Assembly: GCF_030397665.1 (NCBI RefSeq)
Contig: NZ_JAPUBT010000001.1
Span: 803,926-867,925, forward strand
Reading direction: 5' to 3'
Origin: Janthinobacterium sp. SUN073
GTDB lineage: Bacteria; Pseudomonadota; Gammaproteobacteria; Burkholderiales; Burkholderiaceae_D
DNA length: 64,000 nt
Below are positions 36,607 to 45,771 of the stretch, piece after piece. Each line of letters begins with the position of its first letter. The first letter of the stretch is position 1. The notes under the pieces are model-generated. The model had not been told where the DNA came from. It did not search any database and was given only the letters and a program-made list of their open reading frames with translations. Made by a program: the position numbers and the translations under genes.

Positions 36607-37535
36607 AGCGCTTCCTCGCCCGCCATGGCGCGGTCGATGTCTGCGCGCGTCAGGTCCGGCGCCAGTTGCAGGATGAACTCGTAGGCGTAGGCGCGCAGGT
36701 AGGCGCCGCGGCGCACGGCCAGGCGCGTCGTGTTGCTGGCGAACAGATGCGACGCTTCCACCGCCCGTAGTCCCTTGTCGCGGCCATGGTCGAAGGCCAT
36801 CGAGGCAACGATGCCCACGCCCAGGCCCAGCGCCACGTATTGCTTGATGACGTCGGAATCCATGGCCGTCAAAATAATATCGGTGGCCACGCCCGCCTTG
36901 GCGAACGCATCGTCGATATGACCGCGTCCCGTGAAACCCTTGTCGTAGGTAATCAAGGGATACTTGGCCAGGTCTTCCAGGCGGATGGGCGAGTGTTCGA
37001 GCAGCGGGTGGCCGTCCGGCACGACGATCAGATGGCTCCAGCGGTAGCACGGGAACGATACGAGGTCGGGGAACTGGCTCAGGCCTTCCGTGGCGATGCC
37101 GATATCGGTCTTGCCCGATAGCACCCATTCCGCGATGTGCTCGGGCGCGCTTTGTTGTAGCGCAATGCGCACGTCGGGATAGGCGGCGCGGAAGCCCTGC
37201 ACCACTTTCGGCAGCGCATAGCGCGCCTGCGTGTGGGTGGCCGCCACGGATAAGGTTCCGCTGGTCTGGCCGCTGTATTCCAGGCTGGCCTGTTGCAGGT
37301 TTTCCGCCTCGATCAAGAGGCGGTCGACGATTTTCAAAATGCCCTTGCCCGGTTCCGTCAAGCCCGTCAAGCGCTTGCCGTTGCGCTCGAAAATCACCAC
37401 GCCCAGCTCGTCCTCGAGTTCGCGGATTTGCCGGCTCACGCCCGGCTGCGACGTGAACAGGGCGTTCGCCACTTCCGTCAGGTTATAGCCGCGGCGGGCC
37501 GCTTCGCGGATCGAGCGCAGTTGTTGAAAGTTCAT
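36603..37535 (-). CDS. cysB: LysR family regulator of sulfur assimilation, CysB/Cbl type
   Basis: A 310-residue regulator. The start MNFQQLRSIREAARRGYN matches CysB-type proteins exactly; the longer frame to 37598 runs into cysA. The helix-turn-helix is at residues 1-60 (VANALFTSQPGVSRQIRELE). The effector domain shows ATHTQARYALP, typical of sulfate-responsive CysB/Cbl. It is the last gene of cysT-cysW-cysA-cysB, only 13 bases after cysA, so it probably regulates its own operon. Confidence 0.94.
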   Translation of the reverse strand: MNFQQLRSIREAARRGYNLTEVANALFTSQPGVSRQIRELEDELGVVIFERNGKRLTGLTEPGKGILKIVDRLLIEAENLQQASLEYSGQTSGTLSVAATHTQARYALPKVVQGFRAAYPDVRIALQQSAPEHIAEWVLSGKTDIGIATEGLSQFPDLVSFPCYRWSHLIVVPDGHPLLEHSPIRLEDLAKYPLITYDKGFTGRGHIDDAFAKAGVATDIILTAMDSDVIKQYVALGLGVGIVASMAFDHGRDKGLRAVEASHLFASNTTRLAVRRGAYLRAYAYEFILQLAPDLTRADIDRAMAGEEAL

Positions 37536-37548
37536 ATATGTCCAGCCT

Positions 37549-38619
37549 TTAGGTTCTTGTTGGTTCGACGAACACGTGCAGGCGTTTCGGGCGGACAACC
37601 AGCGTCTCGCCCTCCTTCAACTGCAGATGCGTGAAGCGCTCGTTCGACATCACCGCTTCGATCAGTTCGCTGTTATCGATGCGCTGCAAGTCCAGCTGGG
37701 CCAGCGGGCCGATCGCATGCGCGCGGCTCAGTTTCACGACGATGCCTTCGGCACCCTGCGTGTAGCGGTCGATTTCCAGGTCGTGCGGACGCACATAGGC
37801 CGTGCCCTTGCTGTCGCTCACGCCCGCATAGTCGGGCACGTCGAAGCTGGCGTCACCGGTAGCCATCACGCCGTCATGCACGCGGCCATGGAACAGGTTG
37901 ACGTTGCCGAGGAAGCCGTACACAAACGGCGAAGCCGGGTGGTTGTAGACTTGCTCCGGAGAACCCAGTTGCTCGACCGTGCCCTTGTTCATCAGCACCA
38001 CCTGGTCGGCCACTTCCAGCGCCTCTTCCTGGTCATGCGTGACAAAAATGCTGGTTACGTGCAAGTCGTCATGCAGGCGGCGCAGCCAGCGGCGCAATTC
38101 CTTGCGCACCTTGGCATCGAGCGCGCCGAACGGCTCGTCGAGCAGCAACACGCGCGGTTCGACAGCCAAGGCGCGCGCCAGGGCGATGCGCTGGCGTTGT
38201 CCGCCCGACAGTTGCGGCGGATAGCGGTCGGCCAGCCAGTCCAGCTGCACCAGCTCCAGCAAATCTTTGACTTTACGGCGGATCTGGTCTTCCGACGGGC
38301 GCTCGCTGCGCGACTTCACGCGCAAGCCGAAGGCCACGTTCTCGAATACCGTCATGTGCTTGAACAGCGCATAGTGTTGAAAGACGAAACCCACTTGCCG
38401 CTCGCGCACATGGCGGTTCGATGCGTCCTCCGCATCGAGCAGCACCTGGCCGCTGTCCGGGTGTTCCAGACCGGCAATAATGCGCAGCAAGGTCGTCTTG
38501 CCGCAACCGGACGGGCCCAGCAAGGCCGTCAATTCACCGGCGGGAAAGTCCAGCGAGATATTGTCGAGGGCGACGAAATCGCCGAAGCGCTTGTGGATGT
38601 TTTTAACTGCGATGGTCAT
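37549..38619 (-). CDS. cysA: Sulfate/thiosulfate ABC transporter ATPase
   Basis: A 356-residue ATPase of the CysTWA importer. Walker A is GPSGCGKTT (35-42), the signature is [15 protein letters not shown] and Walker B is [15 protein letters not shown]-terminal TOBE-like regulatory domain follows from about residue 240. It starts one base after cysW. Confidence 0.97.
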   Translation of the reverse strand: MTIAVKNIHKRFGDFVALDNISLDFPAGELTALLGPSGCGKTTLLRIIAGLEHPDSGQVLLDAEDASNRHVRERQVGFVFQHYALFKHMTVFENVAFGLRVKSRSERPSEDQIRRKVKDLLELVQLDWLADRYPPQLSGGQRQRIALARALAVEPRVLLLDEPFGALDAKVRKELRRWLRRLHDDLHVTSIFVTHDQEEALEVADQVVLMNKGTVEQLGSPEQVYNHPASPFVYGFLGNVNLFHGRVHDGVMATGDASFDVPDYAGVSDSKGTAYVRPHDLEIDRYTQGAEGIVVKLSRAHAIGPLAQLDLQRIDNSELIEAVMSNERFTHLQLKEGETLVVRPKRLHVFVEPTRT

Positions 38620-38620
38620 A

Positions 38621-39547
38621 TCAGTGCTCCGTAGAACGTAAGGCGGAATCGTCGGCGTCGCTCTCGTTCAAACGCCACTCAATGAAAGCTTTCAAGGCCA
38701 GGGTCACCAGCGCCAGCAAGGCCAGCAGGGAGGCGACGGCAAACGCGGCGGCAAAGTTGTACTCGTTGTACAAAATCTCCACCTGCAGCGGCATGGTGTT
38801 GGTTTCTCCACGGATATGGCCGGAGACCACGGACACGGCGCCGAACTCGCCCATGGCGCGGGCGTTACACAGGATCACGCCATACAGCAAGCCCCACTTG
38901 ATGTTGGGCAAAGTCACGCGGCGGAAGGTGTTCCAGCCCGACGCGCCCAGCACGAGTGCCGCCTCTTCCTCTTCGCTACCTTGCGACTGCATCAGCGGGA
39001 TCAGTTCGCGCGCGACGAAGGGGAAGGTAATGAAGATGGTGGCCAGCACGATGCCGGGCACGGCAAACAGGATCTTGATATCGTGTTCCTGCAGCCACGG
39101 ACCGAACCAGCCCTGGGCGCCGAACATCAGTACATAGATCAGGCCGGAAATCACGGGCGAAACGGAAAACGGCAAGTCGATCAGGGTCAGCAGGATGCTC
39201 TTGCCACGAAACTCGAACTTGGCGATGCACCAGGACGCGGCCACGCCGAACACCAGGTTCAGCGGCACGGCGATGGCGGCCGTGATCAGGGTCAGCTTGA
39301 TGGCGGAAATCGCGTCCGGATCGATGATGGCGGCGATATACGCTTCCCAGCCCTTCTTGAACGCTTCGGCAAACACGGCCACCAGGGGCACGATCAGGAA
39401 CGCCGTCAAAAACAGCAGGGCGATAGTGATCAATACCGTGCGCACCCACAATGGTTCCAGCACGACGGGGCCGACATTCGGTTCGAAACGGCGCGCTTTG
39501 GGCAGCGCATCTTCCACATTCGCCACGGCAGTGATATTCGTACTCAT
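38621..39547 (-). CDS. cysW: Sulfate/thiosulfate ABC transporter permease
   Basis: A 308-residue permease with six hydrophobic segments. The start [12 protein letters not shown] overlaps the cysT stop (ATGA) and has an AGGCGAAG site; the alternative start 27 bases upstream lies within cysT. The EAA-type loop appears as [20 protein letters not shown]. It pairs with CysT to form the membrane channel. Confidence 0.96.
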   Translation of the reverse strand: MSTNITAVANVEDALPKARRFEPNVGPVVLEPLWVRTVLITIALLFLTAFLIVPLVAVFAEAFKKGWEAYIAAIIDPDAISAIKLTLITAAIAVPLNLVFGVAASWCIAKFEFRGKSILLTLIDLPFSVSPVISGLIYVLMFGAQGWFGPWLQEHDIKILFAVPGIVLATIFITFPFVARELIPLMQSQGSEEEEAALVLGASGWNTFRRVTLPNIKWGLLYGVILCNARAMGEFGAVSVVSGHIRGETNTMPLQVEILYNEYNFAAAFAVASLLALLALVTLALKAFIEWRLNESDADDSALRSTEH

Positions 39548-40407
39548 GATTTCTTCGCCTTTCCGCGCGTCCATGCTTGCAGCAGGTTAATCGTCAACAA
39601 CAGCAGGAAGGACACCACCAGCATCACCACGGCAATGGCCGTGGCGCCCGCGTAATCGTATTGCTCCAGCTTGGTAATAATGAACAGCGGCGTGATTTCC
39701 GATACCATCGGCATGTTGCCGGCGATAAAGATCACGGAACCGTACTCGCCCGTGGCGCGGGCAAAGGCCAGCGCAAAGCCCGTCAGCAAGGATGGCAAAA
39801 TCGTGGGGAAGATGACGCGGATAAACGTTTGCAGGGAATTGGCGCCCAAGCTGGCGGCCGCTTCTTCCAGTTCCTTTTCCGCGTCTTCCAGCACCGGTTG
39901 CACGGTGCGCACGACAAACGGCAAGCCGATGAAGGTCAGCGCCACCACCACGCCCAGCGGCGTGAACGCCACCTTGATGCCCAGCACACCTTCGATGAAC
40001 TGGCCAAACCAGCCGTTCGACGAGTACAGGGCCGTCAGGGTGATGCCGGCCACGGCCGTTGGCAAGGCGAAAGGCAAGTCGACCAGCGCATCGATGATGC
40101 GCTTGCCGGGGAATTTATAGCGCACCAGCACCCAGGCCAGGATGCCACCAAACACCACGTTCAGCAGGGCGGCGATCAGCGAGGCGCCAAATGTCAGCCG
40201 GTACGACGCCATCACGCGGTCGGACGTGACGGCACTGAAGAAGGCGTCCCACGTCATGGTGAAGGTTTTCAGGAACACCGACGAGAGCGGGATGAGAACG
40301 ATCAAGGCCAGGTAAAAGAGCGTGAAGCCCAGTGACAGCTTGAAACCCGGCATGACCCGAAACGGCGCGCCGCGCGCCTTGATCGGTGCTGCTGATGCTG
40401 CAGACAT
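39544..40407 (-). CDS. cysT: Sulfate/thiosulfate ABC transporter permease
   Basis: A 287-residue permease with six membrane segments and the EAA loop [19 protein letters not shown]. It is the first gene of the cysTWAB operon. A long intergenic region with a terminator upstream (40539-40567) isolates it from the peroxiredoxin gene. Confidence 0.96.
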   Translation of the reverse strand: MSAASAAPIKARGAPFRVMPGFKLSLGFTLFYLALIVLIPLSSVFLKTFTMTWDAFFSAVTSDRVMASYRLTFGASLIAALLNVVFGGILAWVLVRYKFPGKRIIDALVDLPFALPTAVAGITLTALYSSNGWFGQFIEGVLGIKVAFTPLGVVVALTFIGLPFVVRTVQPVLEDAEKELEEAAASLGANSLQTFIRVIFPTILPSLLTGFALAFARATGEYGSVIFIAGNMPMVSEITPLFIITKLEQYDYAGATAIAVVMLVVSFLLLLTINLLQAWTRGKAKKS

Positions 40408-40538
40408 AGAAACCCCTTCTTATTACATTTTTGAGTTATAGAGCGCAATAATCACATGCAATCGTTATAAAAAGAACTAACCATTTCTCATTTGCTTAGA
40501 TGGATTTTGCATACTTGCCAGCAGAATCGGCGGGCGAA

Positions 40539-40567
40539 AAAAAACGCACCGGCGAGGTGCGTTTTTT
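40539..40567. terminator. Bidirectional terminator between lsfA and cysT
   Basis: AAAAAACGCACC (40539-40550) pairs perfectly with GGTGCGTTTTTT (40556-40567) around a five-base loop. The A- and T-tails make it functional on either strand. On the minus strand it ends the sbp/hydrolase/peroxiredoxin transcript before cysT. Confidence 0.9.
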
Positions 40568-40599
40568 AAGTGTCACTTGAGAAACCCCTGCGAAATGCC

Positions 40600-40626
40600 G
40601 GGGTCGGACCCTGAGGGTCCGACCCC
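40600..40626. repeat. REP-like palindrome, copy 2
   Basis: GGGGTCGGACCCT (40600-40612), a central G, then AGGGTCCGACCCC (40614-40626). Twenty-six of 27 bases are identical to the element at 27117-27143. Just beside it GGGG-TATATCAGCAACTGA-CCCC (about 40639-40661) looks like a decayed second unit. It lies 40 bases past the lsfA stop. Confidence 0.85.
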
Positions 40627-40666
40627 AGAACTTGCTTTTGGGGTATATCAGCAACTGACCCCGTTC

Positions 40667-41305
40667 TTACTTGTTCGGCTGCGGCGTGAGGCGCAAGTAC
40701 GGCTTGGCAGCCGTAAATCCCTTCGGATACTTCTGCTTGATCACATCCGGGTCTTGCACGGTCAATGGAATGATGACGTCGTCGCCATCTTGCCAGTTGC
40801 CGGGCGTGGCCACGGTGTAGCCATCCGTCAGCTGCAGGGCATCGAGGACGCGCAGGATTTCATTGAAGTTGCGGCCGGTACTGAGCGGATACGTGAGGAT
40901 CAGGCGTACCTTTTTGTTCGGGTCGATGATGAAGACGGAGCGCACGGTGGCCGTCACGGATTGCTCCGGGTGGATCATGTCGTACAGCACCGACACTTTC
41001 TTGTCGACGTCGGCGATGATGGGAAAGCCCACCACCGTGTTTTGCGTCTCTTCGATATCCTTGATCCAGCTCTTGTGCGACTCGGCCGCGTCCACCGACA
41101 GGGCGATGGCCTTCACGTTGCGCTTGTCGAATTCCGGCTTGAGCTTGGCCGTCAGGCCCAGTTCCGTCGTGCACACGGGGGTAAAATCGGCCGGGTGGGA
41201 AAACAGCACCACCCAGGAATTGCCAGCCCACTCGTGGAACTTGAGCGTACCGATCGAGCTGTCTTGTTCAAAATCAGGGGCGACATCGCCCAGGCGTAAA
41301 GTCAT
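40667..41305 (-). CDS. lsfA: 1-Cys peroxiredoxin, LsfA/Prx6 type
   Basis: A 212-residue thiol peroxidase. The peroxidatic cysteine is C45 in DFTPVCTTELG, and I see no other cysteine, so it is a 1-Cys enzyme. The C-terminal extension of Prx6-type proteins is present. LsfA of Pseudomonas is a sulfate-starvation-induced 1-Cys peroxiredoxin; the position between sbp and cysTWAB here supports the same regulation. Confidence 0.9.
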   Translation of the reverse strand: MTLRLGDVAPDFEQDSSIGTLKFHEWAGNSWVVLFSHPADFTPVCTTELGLTAKLKPEFDKRNVKAIALSVDAAESHKSWIKDIEETQNTVVGFPIIADVDKKVSVLYDMIHPEQSVTATVRSVFIIDPNKKVRLILTYPLSTGRNFNEILRVLDALQLTDGYTVATPGNWQDGDDVIIPLTVQDPDVIKQKYPKGFTAAKPYLRLTPQPNK

Positions 41306-41347
41306 CGTGATCTCCTTGTGAAGTTGTGTGACGGGATGTTCGTCGAA

Positions 41348-41914
41348 TCAGGCTGCCTGACGGTGGCGTTTGTCGCTTTGCGCCAGATCAAACAGTGTTT
41401 GCAGCTGCGCCTGGCCGTAGACCCAGTCACCAAGGCGCGACTCGGCGTTGATATGGCCCAGCGCACCGCCATCAATATACTTGCAATTCCAGCGCCGTGC
41501 CCACTGCGCCGCGTGTTCGGCCGTCATCCACGGGTCCGTCTGGCTGGCGATCAGGATGCCGGGGCAAGGCAGGCGCTTTTGCGGCAGGGCCTTCGCCACA
41601 CCAAACTTGTCCGGGTCGGCCGGCCCTACCAGCAGCACGCCTGCCACGCCCTGCGGGTCGCGCGCCAGGCTGTGCGCCGTTGCCAGGCAGCCGAAGCTGT
41701 GGGCGACGATCAGGGTCGGGCGCGCATCTTGCCGCCGCACCTGGTCCAGGCGCGCCGACCAGGTGGCCAGCTCGGGTTCGTTCCAGTCATCCTGCTCGAC
41801 CCGCTCGAATTGCGGATACAGGCGCTGCCAGCGGCTCTGCCAGTGCTCGGGACCGCTGTTATGCAAGCCCGGCACGATCAGTACCCGGTAATCGGAAAAG
41901 CTGCGCAGCGCCAT
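41348..41914 (-). CDS. RBBP9/YdeN family alpha/beta hydrolase
   Basis: A 188-residue serine hydrolase. The nucleophile motif is AHSFGC, the acid lies near SQTDPWM and the histidine in GALGHINAES. The N-terminal VPGLHNSGPEHWQSRW is typical of this family. It sits between sbp and lsfA in the same direction (53- and 42-base gaps), so it is probably co-expressed under sulfur control. The substrate is unknown. Confidence 0.88.
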   Translation of the reverse strand: MALRSFSDYRVLIVPGLHNSGPEHWQSRWQRLYPQFERVEQDDWNEPELATWSARLDQVRRQDARPTLIVAHSFGCLATAHSLARDPQGVAGVLLVGPADPDKFGVAKALPQKRLPCPGILIASQTDPWMTAEHAAQWARRWNCKYIDGGALGHINAESRLGDWVYGQAQLQTLFDLAQSDKRHRQAA

Positions 41915-41967
41915 GATGGATCCCTTTTAGTAGCAGTCGGGCAACCGTTCCCGATTGCCATCCGATA

Positions 41968-42972
41968 TTACTTGGGTTGGTAGATCTGGTCGAAGATGCC
42001 GCCGTCGGCAAAGTGTGCCTTCTGGGCCGCCGTCCAGCCGCCGGCCACTTGCTCGATGGTGAACAGATTGACCTTGGCAAAATGCGACGCGTATTTCTTT
42101 GCCGCCTTGTCCGTTGCCGGACGGTAGTAATTCTTGGCGATGATGTCTTGCGCTTCGTCCGTGTACAGATAATTCAGGTAAGCCTCGGCCACCTTGCGCG
42201 TGCCGTGCTTGTCGGCAAACTTGTCGACGACGGCGACGGGCGGCTCGGCCAGGATGCTGACGGACGGCGTGATGATGTCGAACTTGGTCGGACCCAGTTC
42301 CTTGACGGCCAGGTAAGCCTCGTTTTCCCAGGCGATCAGCACGTCGCCGATGCCCCGTTCAACGAAGGTGGTGGTGGCGCCGCGTGCGCCGGAATCGAGC
42401 ACGGGCACGTTTTTATACAGTTTGCCGAGGAAATCCTTGGCCTTGGCTTCATTGCCGCCCGGCTGGCGCAGCGCATAGCCCCACGCTGCCAAATGATTCC
42501 AGCGGGCGCCGCCCGAGGTTTTCGGATTCGGCGTGATGACGGACACGCCCGGCTTGATCAGGTCGTTCCAATCCTTGATGCCTTTCGGGTTGCCCTTGCG
42601 CACCAGGAACACGATGGTCGAGGTGTACGGCGCACTGTTGTGCGTCAGGCGCTTTTGCCAGTCGGCGGCCAGCAACTTGTGCTCGGCCAGCGCATCGATG
42701 TCATAGGCCAGGGCCAACGTGACCACGTCCGCTTCCAGGCCGTCGATGACGGCGCGCGCCTGCTTGCCGGAACCGCCGTGCGATTGCTTGATCTTGACGT
42801 TGTCACCCGTCTTGCCTTTCCACTCCTTGGCAAATGCCGTGTTCACATCCTGGTACAGCTCGCGCGTCGGGTCATACGACACGTTGAGCAGGGTGATATC
42901 GGCAGCCTGCGCCGTTTGCAGAATGGCAAACGCGCTGAGGGCGGCGGCAATGATGATTTTTTTCGACAGCAT
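41968..42972 (-). CDS. sbp: Periplasmic sulfate-binding protein
   Basis: A 334-residue exported protein with a signal peptide cleaved near AQA-AD (about residue 23). Family stretches are [50 protein letters not shown] and the [13 protein letters not shown] ligand loop. It delivers sulfate to CysTWA, encoded 1.5 kb downstream. A symmetric site lies about 85-103 bases upstream of its start. Confidence 0.95.
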   Translation of the reverse strand: MLSKKIIIAAALSAFAILQTAQAADITLLNVSYDPTRELYQDVNTAFAKEWKGKTGDNVKIKQSHGGSGKQARAVIDGLEADVVTLALAYDIDALAEHKLLAADWQKRLTHNSAPYTSTIVFLVRKGNPKGIKDWNDLIKPGVSVITPNPKTSGGARWNHLAAWGYALRQPGGNEAKAKDFLGKLYKNVPVLDSGARGATTTFVERGIGDVLIAWENEAYLAVKELGPTKFDIITPSVSILAEPPVAVVDKFADKHGTRKVAEAYLNYLYTDEAQDIIAKNYYRPATDKAAKKYASHFAKVNLFTIEQVAGGWTAAQKAHFADGGIFDQIYQPK

Positions 42973-43056
42973 CTAAGATCCCCGTGTGGTTGAACTTTCA
43001 GAGCCACCAGATTACGGCGCAACGGCCGCAAAGAGAACGAAGCGTTTCGCCGTTTG

Positions 43057-43075
43057 ATATGCGATTTTCGCATAT
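43057..43075. promoter_or_regulatory. Palindrome upstream of sbp, candidate LysR-type site
   Basis: ATATGCGA (43057-43064), TTT, TCGCATAT (43068-43075) is a perfect inverted repeat. It contains a T-N11-A core as bound by LysR-type regulators. It is 85-103 bases before the sbp start on the minus strand, a normal place for an activator site. CysB is the obvious candidate; binding is inferred only. Confidence 0.45.
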
Positions 43076-43102
43076 GGACGGCGCGCAAAGGGGATAAAGC
43101 GG

Positions 43103-43486
43103 TTAATAAAAACGGTTGAACAGCACCACGGCCCAGGTGGAGAAGGCCAGGATGCAGGTCAGCAGCACGGCGGCGCTGCCGAAGTCCTTGGCGTTTTTCG
43201 ACAGCGGATGAAGCTCGAGCGAGATGCGGTCGACCACGGCTTCCAGCGCGGAATTGATCAATTCGACGATCAGGACCAGCAGCAGCACGCCGATCAGCAC
43301 CAGTTTCTCAAAGGCGGAGATGCGCAGCAGCAAGGCGATCAACGTGCCGACGACGAACAAGCCCAGCTCCTGGCGGAACGCATGTTCATGACGCCAGGCC
43401 GCCTTCAAGCCGTCGAGCGAGTAGAAAAAGGCGGAAAAGATCCGTTTCAAGCCGCTCTTGCTCTTGAATTCATTGACAGGTTGCAT
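43103..43486 (-). CDS. dgkA: Diacylglycerol kinase
   Basis: A 127-residue inner-membrane enzyme that phosphorylates diacylglycerol and recycles it from membrane-derived oligosaccharide synthesis. The start MQPVNEFKSKSGLKRIF was chosen over 43537, which adds residues unlike the family. The catalytic signature is ELINSALEAVVDRI with KNAKDFGSAAV. Three hydrophobic helices are visible. Confidence 0.95.
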   Translation of the reverse strand: MQPVNEFKSKSGLKRIFSAFFYSLDGLKAAWRHEHAFRQELGLFVVGTLIALLLRISAFEKLVLIGVLLLVLIVELINSALEAVVDRISLELHPLSKNAKDFGSAAVLLTCILAFSTWAVVLFNRFY

Positions 43487-43639
43487 AGTTTTCCATGGTT
43501 CAAAGTACGTCCAGCCATCAATTATGACGGCCAACATGAGAATTGTGACAATTTATTCGCTGAATATCTCGGAACATTTCACTATTTTTTCACATCATGG
43601 TATAAAGAAGAATGAATACTGCATTGCACCAAATCCATC

Positions 43640-44419
43640 ATGAAAATTGAACCGGTCGCTGCCCCGAAGACGACGATCCAGGTGATCGAACGCATGGTCG
43701 CCCTGCTCGATGCCCTGGCCAAATATTCCGACCCGGTCAGCCTGAAGGAATTGTCCAAGGTTTCCGGCCTGCACCCCTCGACGGCGCACCGCATCCTCAA
43801 CGACATGGTGCTGACGCGCTTTGTCGACCGCATCGAACCGGGCACGTACCGCCTGGGCATGCGCCTGCTGGAACTGGGCAATGTCGTGAAAAGCCGCCTC
43901 AGCGTGCGCGAAGCGGCGCTGGACTTCATGCGCCAGCTGCACAAGAAAACCCAGCAAACCATCAACCTGTCCGTGCGCCAGGGCGACGAGATCGTCTACA
44001 TCGACCGCGCCTTTTCCGAGCGCTCGGGCATGCAGGTGGTGCGCGCCATCGGTGGCCGCGGCCCGCTGCACCTGACTTCGACAGGTAAATTATTCCTCTC
44101 CGTCGACGAGCCGAAAGCCATCCGCGCGTACGCCACGCGCACGGGCTTGGCCGGGCACAACAAGAATTCCATCACGGATCTGCTGAAACTGGAACGCGAA
44201 CTGAGCCTGGTGCGCGAACGCGGCTATGCGCGCGACAATGAAGAACTGGAACTGGGCGTGCGCTGCATGGCCGCCGGCATCCGCGACGATTCCGGCAAGC
44301 TGATCGCCGGCCTGTCGATCTCGGCCCCCGCCGACCGCCTGCAGGATGAGTGGCTGGTCGACCTGGTCGAAACGGCGAATCAGATTTCCGTCACCTTGGG
44401 ATTTATACCACAGGATTAA
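43640..44419 (+). CDS. IclR family transcriptional regulator
   Basis: A 259-residue regulator with an N-terminal winged helix (about 10-75, LKELSKVSGLHPSTAHRIL) and a C-terminal effector domain (LHLTSTGKLFLS, GVRCMAAGIRDDSGKLIAGLS). IclR members often control aromatic or organic-acid catabolism. No such genes are adjacent, so its target is unknown. It is divergent from dgkA across 153 bases. Confidence 0.9.
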   Translation: MKIEPVAAPKTTIQVIERMVALLDALAKYSDPVSLKELSKVSGLHPSTAHRILNDMVLTRFVDRIEPGTYRLGMRLLELGNVVKSRLSVREAALDFMRQLHKKTQQTINLSVRQGDEIVYIDRAFSERSGMQVVRAIGGRGPLHLTSTGKLFLSVDEPKAIRAYATRTGLAGHNKNSITDLLKLERELSLVRERGYARDNEELELGVRCMAAGIRDDSGKLIAGLSISAPADRLQDEWLVDLVETANQISVTLGFIPQD

Positions 44420-44421
44420 AG

Positions 44422-44489
44422 CTGGGGTCTGTCTTGCAAGATCGGAATTTCCTCTGTTGAGGAAATTCCCCCGACGGGTCAGACCCCAG
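44422..44489. repeat. Nested cruciform element related to the REP-like palindromes
   Basis: The outer arms CTGGGGTCTG (44422-44431) and CAGACCCCAG (44480-44489) are exact inverted repeats. Inside lies a second perfect hairpin, GGAATTTCCTC (44444-44454) with GAGGAAATTCC (44459-44469), loop TGTT. The outer arm resembles the GGGGTCGGACC half of the elements at 27117 and 40600. It sits between the convergent ends of the IclR gene and pbpG. Confidence 0.75.
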
Positions 44490-44521
44490 TCGACGGGGCA
44501 GCAACGCCACCCTGTACATTC

Positions 44522-45595
44522 TTAACCACCAGGCAGGCTCATGTTGGCAGGCTTGAGAGCCTCCAGCCACTTGCGCATGCGTCCCGCGTCGGCCGTGCGC
44601 GACTGTTTCCCTTTGGAATCGAGGAAGACCATGATCACGGCCCGTCCTTCGATGACGGCCTGCATCATCAGGCAGCGTCCCGCCTCGTTGATGAAACCCG
44701 TTTTCTGCAAGCCGATTTCCCAGCCGGGATTGGCCACCAGGTGATTCGTATTGCCAAACTGCATGGGCTGGCCGCTGGCTTCGACGATGGCTTTCGGGTC
44801 CGTCGAGTATTGGCGCAGCAGCGGATGGCGGAAGGCGGCCATGGCCAGCTTGCCCAGGTCGCGCGCGCTGGCCACGTTCATTTTCGACAAGCCGCTGGAA
44901 TCGACGTAATGCGTATCCATCATGCCCAGCTGGCGCGCCTTGCTGTTCATGGCGTCGACAAAGGCGGGCAAGCCGCCCGGATAATTGCGGCCCAGCGCCG
45001 AGGCGGCGCGGTTTTCCGAGCTCATCAGGGCGATATGCAGCATATTCGCGCGCGTCAATTGCGCGCCCACTTTCAGGCGTGAGCTGCTGAACTTGGCGCG
45101 GTCGACGTCCTCGTCCGTGATACTCAGCACTTCATCCATGTCCTGGCGCGCTTCGACCACCACCAGACCCGTCATCATCTTGGTGATGGAGGCGATGGGC
45201 AGGGCGACATTGGAATTCTTTTCAAACAGCACTTCCGAATTGGCCTGGTCCAGCACCAGCGCCACGCTCGATTTGAGGTCGAGCGGATCGCGCGTGAGGT
45301 TCAAACCCGCCAGATCGCCCATGGTGGGCATCGGTGCGGCCATGGGTACGGCCACGCTGCTGACTTTTTGATAGATGACCTTGCGTTTGCCGCGCACCAT
45401 GACGACCCGGCGCACGGTCTTTTCGCGCGGCGCGGCCGTCGTGCCCTTGCGCAGCACGACTTTGACTTTCTTGGTGTTGTGTTTCTTGGAGGCTGAGGAT
45501 TTGCCGTTCGCTTCCTTGGCGTGCACGGCCGCAGCCGGCGCCAGCGCAAACAGCAGGGAAGCCAGGATACCCAGCGCAAGTTTAAACTTAGCCAT
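44522..45595 (-). CDS. pbpG: PBP7-type D-alanyl-D-alanine endopeptidase
   Basis: A 357-residue exported serine peptidase with a signal peptide (cleavage near VHA-KE, about residue 27) and a lysine-rich, basic N-terminal segment. The active-site motifs are SITK (136-139), SEN in MSSENRAASAL and KTG in LQKTGFINEAG. The family cuts peptide cross-links in peptidoglycan. The basic stretch at about residues 30-75 (KKHNTKKVKVVLRKG) is longer than in E. coli PBP7. Confidence 0.92.
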   Translation of the reverse strand: MAKFKLALGILASLLFALAPAAAVHAKEANGKSSASKKHNTKKVKVVLRKGTTAAPREKTVRRVVMVRGKRKVIYQKVSSVAVPMAAPMPTMGDLAGLNLTRDPLDLKSSVALVLDQANSEVLFEKNSNVALPIASITKMMTGLVVVEARQDMDEVLSITDEDVDRAKFSSSRLKVGAQLTRANMLHIALMSSENRAASALGRNYPGGLPAFVDAMNSKARQLGMMDTHYVDSSGLSKMNVASARDLGKLAMAAFRHPLLRQYSTDPKAIVEASGQPMQFGNTNHLVANPGWEIGLQKTGFINEAGRCLMMQAVIEGRAVIMVFLDSKGKQSRTADAGRMRKWLEALKPANMSLPGG

Positions 45596-45771
45596 TCGAT
45601 AATTCCCCGTGAAGCTGTTGCCTTATTGCAGTGTAGCGAAATGCAGAGTAATCGCAAGCCTATTTAACAGTTGGGACAGTATTTATTGCAGCAACGAAAT
45701 ACAAATCGTTGGCGATCAGCAAACAAACTCATCCTTAATCAACTGATTGCTTGCGCAAATCACTAGCGTGT

